Assembly (NCBI RefSeq): GCF_001187905.1
Contig: NZ_LGIS01000030.1
Coordinates: 1-64,000 of the forward strand
Source of the DNA: Pantoea sp. RIT-PI-b
Lineage (GTDB): Bacteria > Pseudomonadota > Gammaproteobacteria > Enterobacterales > Enterobacteriaceae
DNA: 64,000 nucleotides
Direction: 5' to 3'
Made by a program: the position numbers and the translations under genes. Shown piece by piece: positions 55,979-64,000 of this stretch (positions are counted from its first letter, which is position 1; each line of letters opens with the position of its first letter). The notes below the pieces were generated by a model. The model ran no database searches. It saw nothing but the letters and a program-made list of their open reading frames with translations, and was not told where the DNA came from.

Positions 55979-57109
55979 ATGGCTTACACCACATTCTCCC
56001 AGAACAAAAATGACCAGCTAAAAGAGCCGATGTTCTTTGGCCAGTCCGTCAACGTTGCCCGTTTCGATCAGCAGAAATATGACATCTTTGAAAAGCTGAT
56101 TGAGAAGCAGCTCTCCTTCTTCTGGCGTCCGGAAGAAGTCGACGTGTCGCGCGATCGTATCGATTATCAGGCGCTGCCAGAGCATGAAAAGCACATCTTT
56201 ATCAGCAACCTGAAGTATCAAACGCTGCTGGATTCGATTCAGGGCCGTAGCCCGAACGTGGCGCTGCTGCCGCTGATTTCCATCCCTGAGCTGGAAACCT
56301 GGATTGAAACCTGGGCGTTCTCCGAGACCATTCACTCGCGCTCTTACACCCACATCATCCGTAATATCGTGAACGATCCGGCGGTGGTGTTTGACGATAT
56401 CGTCACCAATGAACAGATTCTGGCGCGCGCGGAAGATATCTCGAAGTACTACGATGACCTGATCGAGATGACCAGCTACTGGCATCTGCTGGGCGAAGGC
56501 ACGCATCAGGTGAACGGTAAAACCGTCACCGTTAATCTGCGCGATCTGAAAAAACAGCTCTATATCTGCCTGATGAGCGTCAATGCGCTGGAAGCGATTC
56601 GCTTCTATGTGAGCTTCGCCTGTTCATTTGCTTTCGCCGAGCGTGAGCTGATGGAAGGTAACGCCAAAATCATTAAGCTGATTGCTCGCGACGAAGCGCT
56701 GCATCTGACTGGCACCCAGCATATGTTGAACCTGCTGCGTACCGGTGAAGATGATCCAGAGATGAAAGCGATTGCCGCCGAGTGCCGCGACGAATGTTAC
56801 GACCTGTTCAAGAAAGCAGCCGAGCAGGAAAAAGAGTGGGCAGAGTATCTTTTCAGCGGCGGTTCAATGATCGGCCTGAATAAAGACATTCTGTGCCAGT
56901 ACATCGAGTACATCACTAACATCCGTATGCAGGCCGTTGGCCTGGACCTGCCGTTCCAGACGCGTTCGAACCCCATTCCATGGATCAATTCATGGCTGGT
57001 ATCGGACAACGTGCAGGTTGCACCGCAGGAAGTCGAAGTGAGCTCGTATTTGGTCGGTCAGATTGATTCTGAAGTAGGCGAAGACGATTTCGACGGTTTC
57101 CAGCTGTAA
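55979..57109 (+). CDS. nrdB: Ribonucleotide reductase class Ia, beta subunit NrdB
   Basis: Radical-generating subunit with a diferric-tyrosyl centre. It has 376 residues, as in E. coli. The radical tyrosine is at position 123 counting Met (SRSYTHIIR), equal to Tyr122 of mature E. coli NrdB. Iron ligands are recognisable in [20 protein letters not shown] and in [16 protein letters not shown]. The C-terminal EDDFDGFQL tail is the part that docks into NrdA. yfaE starts two bases after its stop. Confidence 0.98.
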   Translation: MAYTTFSQNKNDQLKEPMFFGQSVNVARFDQQKYDIFEKLIEKQLSFFWRPEEVDVSRDRIDYQALPEHEKHIFISNLKYQTLLDSIQGRSPNVALLPLISIPELETWIETWAFSETIHSRSYTHIIRNIVNDPAVVFDDIVTNEQILARAEDISKYYDDLIEMTSYWHLLGEGTHQVNGKTVTVNLRDLKKQLYICLMSVNALEAIRFYVSFACSFAFAERELMEGNAKIIKLIARDEALHLTGTQHMLNLLRTGEDDPEMKAIAAECRDECYDLFKKAAEQEKEWAEYLFSGGSMIGLNKDILCQYIEYITNIRMQAVGLDLPFQTRSNPIPWINSWLVSDNVQVAPQEVEVSSYLVGQIDSEVGEDDFDGFQL

Positions 57110-57111
57110 TT

Positions 57112-57372
57112 ATGAGTCGTTCTGTTGTTATTCTGCGTAGCTCCGGCTCCCGGCTGGAGTGCGCAGAAGATCACCCTAATCTGCTGGCCACGCTGGAAGC
57201 TAATAATCTTTGCGTGGAGTTTCAGTGTCGTGAAGGCTATTGCGGTTCTTGCCGCCTGCGCTTACTGAAAGGCGAAGTGGATTATGCGGAGACCCCGTTG
57301 GCGTTTGTGCAGCAAGGCGAGATTTTGCCGTGCTGCTGTCGCGCTAAAGGGGAGATTGAGATCGAGTTTTGA
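57112..57372 (+). CDS. yfaE: YfaE, 2Fe-2S ferredoxin for NrdB cofactor maintenance
   Basis: Small ferredoxin that supplies electrons to rebuild the NrdB diferric-tyrosyl cofactor. The 86 residues contain the plant-type cluster ligands Cys39, Cys44 and Cys47 (CREGYCGSC) and a further cysteine in the ILPCCC segment (74-76). Its ATG lies two bases past the nrdB stop, so nrdA-nrdB-yfaE form one operon. A dispersed palindrome follows a few bases after the stop. Confidence 0.95.
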   Translation: MSRSVVILRSSGSRLECAEDHPNLLATLEANNLCVEFQCREGYCGSCRLRLLKGEVDYAETPLAFVQQGEILPCCCRAKGEIEIEF

Positions 57373-57378
57373 GTTGTT

Positions 57379-57398
57379 GGTCGCCATGAATGGCGACC
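57379..57398. repeat. Intergenic palindrome GGTCGCCAT-GA-ATGGCGACC
   Basis: Nine-base perfect arms around GA, in the 33-base gap between the convergent genes yfaE and yfaY. It differs from the copy at 16246-16265 only in the spacer (GA instead of AA). It could also serve as a stem-loop for both convergent transcripts. Confidence 0.7.
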
Positions 57399-57405
57399 CT
57401 TCGAA

Positions 57406-58602
57406 TCAACGTTTCACTGTTTCCAGCACATCAATCCAGCCGTGTCCGGTGCTGACCTCGCTGCCGTGCAGCCAGCGACGCAGCATATTCATCGCCATCA
57501 TCGCCACCACTTTTTGTCGCGTCTCTGCGTTATGACGACCATGCATGAACTTGACGCGTTGGCCCCAGCTCGCTTCCGGCGTGTGCAGTGCGATTGACAT
57601 TTCACCCTCTTCCAGATTTCCGACAGATAACGCCAGCGCGCAACCCTGTTGCTGCGCCCAATCACGCGTGCGCGCAACCTGCGATTCCAGATCTTCATCC
57701 TGAGCTGGCAGGATCTCCGCCTTGCTGAGCGCTACGTCCGCGGCCGCCAATTGCCAGTGAAGTAAACCTGCGGTGAACTGCTCGCTCAGCGCCAGACGGA
57801 AGCCACGATCCTGCAGTTCGCGCGCCAGTAGCGCCGGCAAACCTTCGGTGCCTTCAAAGATAGTGCATTCAGCCAGCAAAAGTTTTACCTGCTGCCACAC
57901 CTGCTCCATCGCCACGCGCTGATCGGCTGGCCCGGTGAGTTTGATCTCGATAATCGGCATTGATGAGCGATACCCCATCACCACACCTTCCGGCAGCGGT
58001 AATGGCTCGAGCTCGGCGGCAATATCACTTTCTCCACGCCCAAAAGTGGTGAGGCGTAAACACAGCGGCGGCTCAGGCAACGCAAAGCGCGCTTTGAGAC
58101 GCGGAATGATCTCCTGCTCGACCATCACCTTAAATTCCGACGGTACACCCGGCGTGAAGAAAATCCAGCAGCGATTGAGCTGCAATGCAAAGCCACATGC
58201 GGTGCCGACCGGGTTATCCAGCATCTCAGCATTTGCCGGAATTTCTGCCTGCTTGCGATTGCTCGGCGCCATAACGCGTCCGCGACTGGCAAACCAGGCT
58301 TCCATTTTCTCCAGCCAGGCTTGCTGAATCACTAATTCACTACCGCTGGCGGCGGCGGCGGCCTGTGCGCTGAGATCGTCGCTGGTCGGCCCTAAACCGC
58401 CATTGACAATCAGCACGTCGGCAATCTGGCTGCGGCTTTGCAGCGCTTCGATCAGCGACGTCATCGCATCACCGACGGTGCTGCGGCTGGTCATCGGTAA
58501 TCCGTGCTGGAACAGCACATCGGCTAACCATGCGGCGTTGGTATCAACTATTTGCCCATGTAACACTTCATCGCCCGTTGAGAGCATTTCTACACGTATC
58601 AC
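57406..58602 (-). CDS. yfaY: CinA-like protein YfaY
   Basis: CinA-family protein with an N-terminal MoCF/COG1058 domain (about 1-170: STGDEVLHGQIVDTNAAWLADVLFQHG, NGGLGPTSDD) and a C-terminal PncC-like region (about 250-398). Related CinA proteins are ADP-ribose/NMN pyrophosphatase-deamidases of the pyridine nucleotide salvage cycle. In the C-terminal part the expected catalytic SxSC motif reads ALSEQFTAGLLHW, so deamidase activity is doubtful. The 398-residue length is close to E. coli YfaY (400). It is convergent with yfaE. Confidence 0.88.
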   Translation of the reverse strand: MIRVEMLSTGDEVLHGQIVDTNAAWLADVLFQHGLPMTSRSTVGDAMTSLIEALQSRSQIADVLIVNGGLGPTSDDLSAQAAAAASGSELVIQQAWLEKMEAWFASRGRVMAPSNRKQAEIPANAEMLDNPVGTACGFALQLNRCWIFFTPGVPSEFKVMVEQEIIPRLKARFALPEPPLCLRLTTFGRGESDIAAELEPLPLPEGVVMGYRSSMPIIEIKLTGPADQRVAMEQVWQQVKLLLAECTIFEGTEGLPALLARELQDRGFRLALSEQFTAGLLHWQLAAADVALSKAEILPAQDEDLESQVARTRDWAQQQGCALALSVGNLEEGEMSIALHTPEASWGQRVKFMHGRHNAETRQKVVAMMAMNMLRRWLHGSEVSTGHGWIDVLETVKR

Positions 58603-58747
58603 GTTGCGTTCTCCTTATCCCTGTCGCTTTACTGTAGGAAGCGCGTAGGCGAAACACAATCGCGGATGATGCGAAAAGAGGATTTGGTAGGGAATGGGGT
58701 CAGGAAGAGCAGAAATCGGGCGCGAAGCGAGTCGCGCCCGGCAGAGC

Positions 58748-59056
58748 TTAGCGTCGTGCCAGCAGTAAACCGACAAACAGGCCAGCGGCGGCACCGATGC
58801 CAATCCCCTGCCATGGTTTTTCATGCACATAATCATCGGCGCGATAGGCCGCATTTTTGGCACGATAGTAATAGCTGTCTGACGCCTGGCTAACGCGTGA
58901 TTTCACATCTTCCAGCGCTTGTTCAGCTTTGAGTTTCAGTTCGATGTATTTCTGATCGGCCGGGTCACCCGAAGCGCGTAATACTTCTTCCAGCGTTTCG
59001 GTTAGCAGCGCCAGATCGTCGTCAAGGCGGGTTTCAAATTGGTCTGATGATGACAC
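58748..59056 (-). CDS. elaB: ElaB, tail-anchored stress protein (DUF883)
   Basis: An inner-membrane protein of the ElaB/YqjD family. YqjD and ElaB bind ribosomes in stationary phase, and ElaB helps stress tolerance. The 102 residues have a helical cytoplasmic part and a C-terminal membrane helix (GIGIGAAAGLFVGLLLARR) preceded by the family signature YVHEKPWQG. The start is GTG at 59056 with GGAGGAA upstream. It is divergent from opgD. In E. coli it is RpoS-dependent; no clear promoter is assigned here. Confidence 0.93.
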   Translation of the reverse strand: MSSSDQFETRLDDDLALLTETLEEVLRASGDPADQKYIELKLKAEQALEDVKSRVSQASDSYYYRAKNAAYRADDYVHEKPWQGIGIGAAAGLFVGLLLARR

Positions 59057-59364
59057 TATGTAGTTCCTCCATGTTCCTAACTCGTTGTGGTTTAACTATA
59101 GTCCTAAATTCCATTTTTGCTGGCGGCAAGCCTCCAGGAATTTACCGAGTTTCACCGCTCTCAATGCAAAGTTATGTTATCAGCGGCGTAGCGGCGCGAA
59201 ATCTGCTTCGCTTATTTGATTAATCTGATAAATTTTCCGCAGACTGAATTTTTTAATTTCGCGACTGTCGTAACCCCCTGTAGCCTGACGCTCAGCGTCA
59301 CACATGTGTGAAGCACGCACGACAGTCACAATACACCCGAGCAGCTAAGGATTAGATTTCCGGC
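59057..59364. promoter_or_regulatory. Divergent elaB/opgD control region with nested palindromes
   Basis: In this 308-base gap, 59263-59327 holds four palindromic elements. An outer pair GACTGTCGT (59263-59271) / ACGACAGTC (59319-59327) encloses TGACGCT-c-AGCGTCA (59286-59300), which overlaps the perfect 14-base palindrome TCACACATGTGTGA (59298-59311). They could be operators or a structured opgD leader. The remainder is AT-rich and should hold the elaB promoter. Confidence 0.6.
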
Positions 59365-61023
59365 ATGAATCGTAGAAAATTTATGAAAGCGTCCATGGCC
59401 CTCTCCGCCGTTAGCGGCATGACGGGCCTCTCCACGCTGTTTGCACAATCCGCCTGGGCCGATGAGGGTATCGCCGACGGTACCGCAGTTCGCTTCGATT
59501 TCGATTCCTTGAAAAAGAAAGCCTCCGCTTTGGCAAAACAGCCCTGGGGCGGCGCACCCGGCCCCCTGCCCGACACGCTGGCCAATCTGACTCCTCAGGC
59601 CTATAACGAAATTCAGTACGACGCCAATCACTCATTGTGGAACAACATCGCCGATCGCGAGCTTGATGTGCAGTTCTTCCACGTGGGGATGGGTTTCAAA
59701 CGCCGCATCCGCATGTTCTCGGTGGATGCTGACAGCCGTGAAGCGCGCGAGATTCACTTCCGCCCGGAGCTGTTCAACTATCACAATGCCAACGTTGATA
59801 CCAAACAGCTGGTCGGTAAAACCGATCTCGGCTTCGCCGGTTTCCGTGCGTTCAAAAAACCAGAGCTGGCACGTCGCGATATCGTCTCGTTCCTGGGCGC
59901 CAGCTATTTCCGTGCGGTAGATGAGACGTTCCAGTACGGCTTGTCTGCACGCGGCGTGGCGGTCAACACCTTCAGCAACGGCAAAGAGGAGTTCCCGGAC
60001 TTCACCGCCTTCTGGTTCGAAACGCCAAAAGCCGATGACACCACATTTGTCGTGTATGCGCTGCTGGACGGCGCCAGCATCACCGGTGCCTACAAGTTCA
60101 CCATTCACTGCGAAGAGAAACGCGTGGTAATGGATGTAGAAAACCACCTGTTTGCCCGTAATGAAATCCGCCAGCTCGGCATCGCGCCAATGACCAGCAT
60201 GTTCAGCTGCGGCACCAATGAGCGCCGCATGTGCAACACTTACCATCCGCAAATTCACGACTCCGATCGTTTGGCGATGTGGACCGGTGAAGGTGAATGG
60301 ATTGCGCGCCCGCTCAATAACCCGCAGCGCTTGCAGTTCAACGCCTATCAAGACGAGAACCCGCGTGGATTCGGCCTGCTGCAGCTCGATCATGACTTCA
60401 AGAATTATCAGGACGTGATTGGCTGGTACGACAAACGTCCAAGTCTGTGGGTGGAACCGATTGGCAAATGGGGCAAAGGCGCCATTAATGTGATGGAGAT
60501 TCCTACCACCGGTGAAACGCTGGATAACATCGTCTGCTTCTGGCAGCCGTCAGAACCGGTGAAAGCCGGCAGCGAGTTCAACTTCCAGTACAAACTCTAC
60601 TGGAGCCAGTTGCCGCCAGTGCGCAGTGGTTTAGCACGTGTCGATGCAACACGCACCGGAATTGGTGGCTTCCCGGAAGGTTGGGCGCCTGGCGAACACT
60701 TCCCGGATACGTGGTGCCGTCGCTTTGCCATTGATTTTGTCGGTGGCGATCTGAAAGCCGCTGCACCGAAAGGTATTGAGCCGGTGATTACCGTTTCTGA
60801 CGGCACCTTCAAGCAGGTGGAGATTCTCTACGTTGAGCCGCTGAACGGTTACCGCATCCTGTTTGACTGGTATCCAAACAGCGATTCAACTAAACCGGTT
60901 GATATGCGCCTGTTCCTGCGTACTAAAGATGAGACGCTGAGTGAAACCTGGCTTTATCAGTACTTCCCGCCACCGCCGGATCAACGTAAGTATGTTGACG
61001 ACCGGCAGATGACGCCGGGCTGA
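59365..61023 (+). CDS. opgD: Glucans biosynthesis protein D (OpgD/MdoD)
   Basis: Periplasmic protein that shapes the backbone of osmoregulated periplasmic glucans, a homologue of OpgG. The 552 residues (E. coli 551) begin with a Tat signal ([13 protein letters not shown], twin arginines at 3-4; cleavage near AQSAWA-DEG), so it is exported folded. The MdoG/OpgD domain includes [13 protein letters not shown] [23 protein letters not shown] and [19 protein letters not shown]. The end matches E. coli ([17 protein letters not shown]). In E. coli opgD lies elsewhere, so its place between elaB and elaA is a rearrangement. Confidence 0.95.
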   Translation: MNRRKFMKASMALSAVSGMTGLSTLFAQSAWADEGIADGTAVRFDFDSLKKKASALAKQPWGGAPGPLPDTLANLTPQAYNEIQYDANHSLWNNIADRELDVQFFHVGMGFKRRIRMFSVDADSREAREIHFRPELFNYHNANVDTKQLVGKTDLGFAGFRAFKKPELARRDIVSFLGASYFRAVDETFQYGLSARGVAVNTFSNGKEEFPDFTAFWFETPKADDTTFVVYALLDGASITGAYKFTIHCEEKRVVMDVENHLFARNEIRQLGIAPMTSMFSCGTNERRMCNTYHPQIHDSDRLAMWTGEGEWIARPLNNPQRLQFNAYQDENPRGFGLLQLDHDFKNYQDVIGWYDKRPSLWVEPIGKWGKGAINVMEIPTTGETLDNIVCFWQPSEPVKAGSEFNFQYKLYWSQLPPVRSGLARVDATRTGIGGFPEGWAPGEHFPDTWCRRFAIDFVGGDLKAAAPKGIEPVITVSDGTFKQVEILYVEPLNGYRILFDWYPNSDSTKPVDMRLFLRTKDETLSETWLYQYFPPPPDQRKYVDDRQMTPG

Positions 61024-61051
61024 TGATAACGGCGAGGAGCGATCCTCGCCG

Positions 61052-61504
61052 TTATGCTTTCTGCATGCCGATGTGCGGAATATCATCTTCCATGTACACT
61101 TCAGTTACCGCTTTAAAGCCCAACCGACCGTAAAAACCTTCCAGATGCGCCTGCGCTGAGAGATAAATCGCGCGCTGTGGCCAATTCTTTTCGCAGCTCT
61201 CCAGCGCCTTCTCCATCAAACGGTATCCCAGCTTTAAACCGCGAGCCTCTTCAGAGACGATGACGCGTCCTATCAGCACAGGCGCAGACTCTAACGCTGG
61301 CGTCAGTACGCGCGCATAGGCCAGCAGTTTGCCGTCGAGAAATCCGAGAATATGGCGGTTATCGGCAGCCAAATCCTGTCCATCAATATCCTGATAGGGA
61401 CAGTTTTGCTCAACGATGAACACGTGATTGCGCAGCGCCAATAGGGTATAGAGTTGTTGTGCCGTCAGTTCACTGTGATGGCAATCAAGCCAAAGCATTT
61501 CCAT
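61052..61504 (-). CDS. elaA: ElaA, GNAT family N-acetyltransferase
   Basis: A small GNAT acetyltransferase of unknown substrate. The ATG at 61504 has AAGGA seven bases upstream and gives 150 residues (E. coli ElaA 153). Family segments are clear: LRNHVFIVEQNCPYQDIDGQDL, the acetyl-CoA-binding region VIVSEEARGLKLGYRLMEKAL, and VYMEDDIPHIGM at the end. The frame extends 16 codons further without support. It is convergent with opgD. Confidence 0.94.
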   Translation of the reverse strand: MEMLWLDCHHSELTAQQLYTLLALRNHVFIVEQNCPYQDIDGQDLAADNRHILGFLDGKLLAYARVLTPALESAPVLIGRVIVSEEARGLKLGYRLMEKALESCEKNWPQRAIYLSAQAHLEGFYGRLGFKAVTEVYMEDDIPHIGMQKA

Positions 61505-61617
61505 GGTGCTTCCTTGTCTGAGCGAAAAAAGTGAATTCCGCCAGCGTATCACAGCAGCCTAAGTAAACGCAGTGCCTGCCGCGAGTTCGTACGACCAACG
61601 TGACGCACCCTGCACTG

Positions 61618-62964
61618 TTATTTCACAATGCTGCGTGATGGCGTCCGCTTTTGCTGCCAAAGCTCATGGCGCAATTTAACACCTTGCCATAACCGGAGCG
61701 GCCACAGCTGGCTCGACTGGGGTTCAATCACGCGTTTTAACAACCAGACATAATCCAGCGCCAATCCTGGCGTCCACGTCATCTCTTCTGCCCTGCCGCG
61801 AATGACGCCAAGTAACCAGAAATTCGGATCGATAAACAAGCGCAGACCGGCAAAAGGTTGCTGCGCCAGAATCCCTTCCATCGCCACATCCAACGCCTGA
61901 ATCATGGTGGATGAACAGTTACGTGCCGTGAGGTTATAAGTGCTGTCAGTTCGATAGCTGCGCCAGTAATTTTCCAGCGCTACCCGATTGTAGCGTGGAA
62001 AAATGATCTGCTTATCAGGCGCACACCAATCCGCCACTTCCTCCGCCAGCGACGGCAAGAAGCGCCCGGCAACATCATTACTTTCCCCCGAACGGAGAAT
62101 GGCGCGGAAATTCCCCGAATCGCGATCGATGTTGTCCAGTGGATAGTGACTGATATAGAGATCGCTGCCGACTTCGAGCGCCGCGTGCCCGGTCGACACC
62201 ACGCCATTGTTATCGACCGCTGCAATATAGCGATTGATCAACGGATAGCGTTCGCGCACCACACAGGCGCCAACCGGCGTCCAGATATACACGGTCAACG
62301 GGGCCGCGGCCAACTCCGCCGGAAAGGGGGGATGCGCATAGCGGCTACTGTGCCAGCGGCGTAATCCTGCCGCCTTGAACAGCGGCAACGCGGTTACCGA
62401 GCTATTGTCGGTTAATAGATGCGCCTGACGCGCCATGAGGAGCAGATTGGTGCCGATACTCAGTAGCAACAGTGCGAAACAGAGCGGCACCGCAATGTGA
62501 TGATGAAACGGCCAGTTGCTGATGATCACAATACTCAGACCGAGCTCGACGATGCCGGTGAAGCAGTGCTTGCGCCAACGTACGCCGCGTAATACCCACG
62601 CCGCCGAGATGCGAAACAGGCCATCGAACAGGAACATCATTCCAAATAACACCGCTGATACGTCGTTATTGTCTGCAGGAATATTGAATATCAGGAAGGC
62701 GATGAAGAGGAAACCCAGCGCTTTCAGCAGCGTTAACCAGTCAATGCGTAGCTCTTTGCTGATGGCGAAGAACAGTTGCACCGCACCTTCCACGACGAAC
62801 AGGATGGCGAGCATATCCAGCGGTACCGACAACACGCCATCGCTGCCTATATCATAAAGAATCATTGCGGAGAGCAGGATTAACGCGATGCCACCCAGCG
62901 CGAGCCAATACCAGCGTCGACGCAATATCTGCGCGCCGGTAAGCAGGAAGATCAATTTGATCAT
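61618..62964 (-). CDS. HdeD-like membrane protein fused to a permuted papain-like protease domain
   Basis: A 448-residue protein of unknown role. The N-terminal half (about 15-185) has about six membrane helices in an HdeD/DUF308-like pattern (LALGGIALILLSAMILYDI, MLAILFVVEGAVQLFFAI, GIVELGLSIVIISNWP). The soluble half (about 225-448) has a histidine in VSTGHAALEVG (His260) and a later cysteine in NLTARNCSSTMIQALD (Cys350). His before Cys is the order of circularly permuted NlpC/P60 (YaeF/LRAT-like) enzymes. A cysteine peptidase, amidase or acyltransferase anchored in the membrane is plausible; the soluble side is not certain. It stands alone between elaA and nuoN. Confidence 0.75.
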   Translation of the reverse strand: MIKLIFLLTGAQILRRRWYWLALGGIALILLSAMILYDIGSDGVLSVPLDMLAILFVVEGAVQLFFAISKELRIDWLTLLKALGFLFIAFLIFNIPADNNDVSAVLFGMMFLFDGLFRISAAWVLRGVRWRKHCFTGIVELGLSIVIISNWPFHHHIAVPLCFALLLLSIGTNLLLMARQAHLLTDNSSVTALPLFKAAGLRRWHSSRYAHPPFPAELAAAPLTVYIWTPVGACVVRERYPLINRYIAAVDNNGVVSTGHAALEVGSDLYISHYPLDNIDRDSGNFRAILRSGESNDVAGRFLPSLAEEVADWCAPDKQIIFPRYNRVALENYWRSYRTDSTYNLTARNCSSTMIQALDVAMEGILAQQPFAGLRLFIDPNFWLLGVIRGRAEEMTWTPGLALDYVWLLKRVIEPQSSQLWPLRLWQGVKLRHELWQQKRTPSRSIVK

Positions 62965-63034
62965 GTCGCCTCTGCGGAGGAATTAACACTGCTTAAAAAT
63001 TAGCAACGTCGGAAGGGATTGTCAGATTTCAGGC

Positions 63035-63062
63035 AAAAAAAATCAGGCCCGCAGGCCTGATT
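63035..63062 (-). terminator. Terminator of the nuo operon
   Basis: AATCAGGCC (63041-63049) and GGCCTGATT (63054-63062) form a perfect 9-base stem around a 4-base loop. On the minus strand it is followed by eight T, about 22 bases after the nuoN stop. Confidence 0.92.
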
Positions 63063-63083
63063 CAGTGATGACATGGGTTTGGC

Positions 63084-64000
63084 TTACATCAATGGCTGAG
63101 CCATCTGCACCAGCGTGATCAGCGGCTGTGGATAAACACCGAGCAGCAGTACCAGAATCGCAGAGATCAGCACCACAACACCACCCGCAGTAAACGCCCA
63201 GTTGGCTTGGGTGTCGCGGTTATGCAGTTCTGGCGGACTCAGATACAAGCTCACCGTTACGCGCAGATAGTAGTAAAGACCAATCGCACTACCGGCTACC
63301 ACGGCACCACTCAACCACCACAGATGTGCGTTCACACTTGAAGCGATCACGTAGAATTTACCGATGAAGCCGAGCGTCATCGGGATACCCGCCAGTGACA
63401 ACATCATCACCGTCATTACTGCTGACAGAATCGGACGATGCCAGAACAGGCCACGATAAGAGTAGAGCGTATCGGCATCCGGACCACGATATGGGCTCGA
63501 CATCAGGCTAACCACACCGAACGCACCAAGGCTGCTGAACAGATAACCAGCCAGATAAACACCGGCGGTTTCCAGCGACAGTTGATGCGTTTTCACCGCA
63601 ATCAGCGCTACCAGTAAATACCCCAGATGCGCAATGGAGGAGTAACCCAGCAGACGCTTGATGTTGCTCTGAGAAATCGCCATCAGGTTACCGAACAGAA
63701 TCGACGCGAAGGCAATGATACCCAGCACGGTTCGAACGGCTTCGCTGTCAGTGACTGGCGCGTACATGAATAGACGCATAATCACGGCGAAAATCGCAAT
63801 CTTACTGGCGGTGGCGAGGAAGGTTGAAACCGGCGCAGGCGCACCCTGATAAACGTCTGGCGTCCACAGATGGAACGGCACCAGCGACAGTTTAAAGCCC
63901 AGACCGATAATCATCATGCCCAGACCCAGCAGCAACAGCGGCTCCTGAATCATGCTATCGCTCAGGCTTTTGCCCAACTGCACAAAGCTCAGGCTACCGG
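63084..64000 (-). CDS. nuoN: NADH-quinone oxidoreductase subunit N (partial, 3' part)
   Basis: Membrane-arm subunit of respiratory complex I, one of three antiporter-like proton-pumping subunits. About 305 C-terminal residues are visible of the usual 485; the frame stays open to the right edge, so the start is outside. Typical segments are [23 protein letters not shown] (with the conserved lysine of the proton channel), [18 protein letters not shown] and [18 protein letters not shown]. The stop is followed by the operon terminator, consistent with nuoN being last in nuoA-N. Confidence 0.96.
   Translation of the reverse strand, partial: GSLSFVQLGKSLSDSMIQEPLLLLGLGMMIIGLGFKLSLVPFHLWTPDVYQGAPAPVSTFLATASKIAIFAVIMRLFMYAPVTDSEAVRTVLGIIAFASILFGNLMAISQSNIKRLLGYSSIAHLGYLLVALIAVKTHQLSLETAGVYLAGYLFSSLGAFGVVSLMSSPYRGPDADTLYSYRGLFWHRPILSAVMTVMMLSLAGIPMTLGFIGKFYVIASSVNAHLWWLSGAVVAGSAIGLYYYLRVTVSLYLSPPELHNRDTQANWAFTAGGVVVLISAILVLLLGVYPQPLITLVQMAQPLM

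Noticed and set aside
59298..59311. TCACACATGTGTGA as a CRP site
   Set aside because: CRP sites have TGTGA first and TCACA second with six bases between; here the order is reversed, so it is a different palindrome.
59632..60393. 253-codon minus-strand frame opposite opgD
   Set aside because: Antisense shadow; opgD is strongly supported by homology along its full length.

Overview
The window is a chromosomal stretch from an enterobacterium. Gene content and order follow the Escherichia coli 48-51 minute region closely: fruBKA, yeiW, yeiP, yeiR, lpxT, mepS, pdeN, yejABEF, yejG, bcr-rsuA, radD, rplY, yejKLM, a proline tRNA, yojI-alkB-apbE, ompC-micF, rcsDB/rcsC, gyrA, ubiG, nrdAB-yfaE, yfaY, elaB, elaA, nuoN. 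The protein sequences differ clearly from E. coli, and the nar/ccm/nap, ada, atoSC and yfaL segments are absent. An Erwiniaceae member (Pantoea or a close relative) fits best; that placement is an inference from memory of these proteins, not from a search. I see no insertion sequence, prophage, integrase or CRISPR array.

Layout. 1-102 is the 3' end of an unrecognised gene with rare codons. 215-3994 is the fructose PTS operon (minus strand) with two Cra operators upstream. 4274-6380 holds yeiW, the EF-P paralogue yeiP (efpL) and the zinc GTPase yeiR, which has a near-ideal Zur box in front of it. 6380-10027 holds envelope and signalling genes: lpxT, mepS and the c-di-GMP phosphodiesterase pdeN. 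10093-15615 is the yejABEF peptide/microcin C importer. 15609-20589 holds yejG, bcr, rsuA, radD and rplY. 20809-24624 is a large serine-protease autotransporter inserted between rplY and yejK. 24677-27991 holds yejK, yejL, yejM and tRNA-Pro(GGG). 28200-29271 holds a PhoB-box-like promoter, a small unknown ORF and a lone EntD-type phosphopantetheinyl transferase. 29426-32853 is the apbE-alkB-yojI operon. 32994-34530 holds two small ORFs and a divergent TetR/DUF1348 pair with two palindromic operators. 34555-36094 is ompC with the divergent antisense RNA MicF. 36278-41449 is a type I secretion locus (Ig-like adhesin, ABC exporter, membrane fusion protein) inserted between micF and the rcs genes. 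42010-49396 holds an MFS transporter and the RcsD/RcsB/RcsC phosphorelay. 49560-57372 holds gyrA, ubiG and nrdA-nrdB-yfaE. 57406-64000 holds yfaY, elaB, opgD, elaA, an unusual HdeD-like membrane protein fused to a cysteine-protease-like domain, and the 3' part of nuoN.

Much of the window concerns the cell envelope: lipid A and LPS control (lpxT, yejM), peptidoglycan growth (mepS), porin and its antisense RNA, osmoregulated glucans (opgD), the Rcs envelope-stress relay, and two secreted surface proteins (type V and type I). The two secretion loci are the clearest accessory insertions. The least expected signals are a Zur-type operator at yeiR, a PhoB-type promoter driving an unrecognised small protein, long perfect inverted repeats in front of pdeN and opgD, and the HdeD/permuted-papain fusion.
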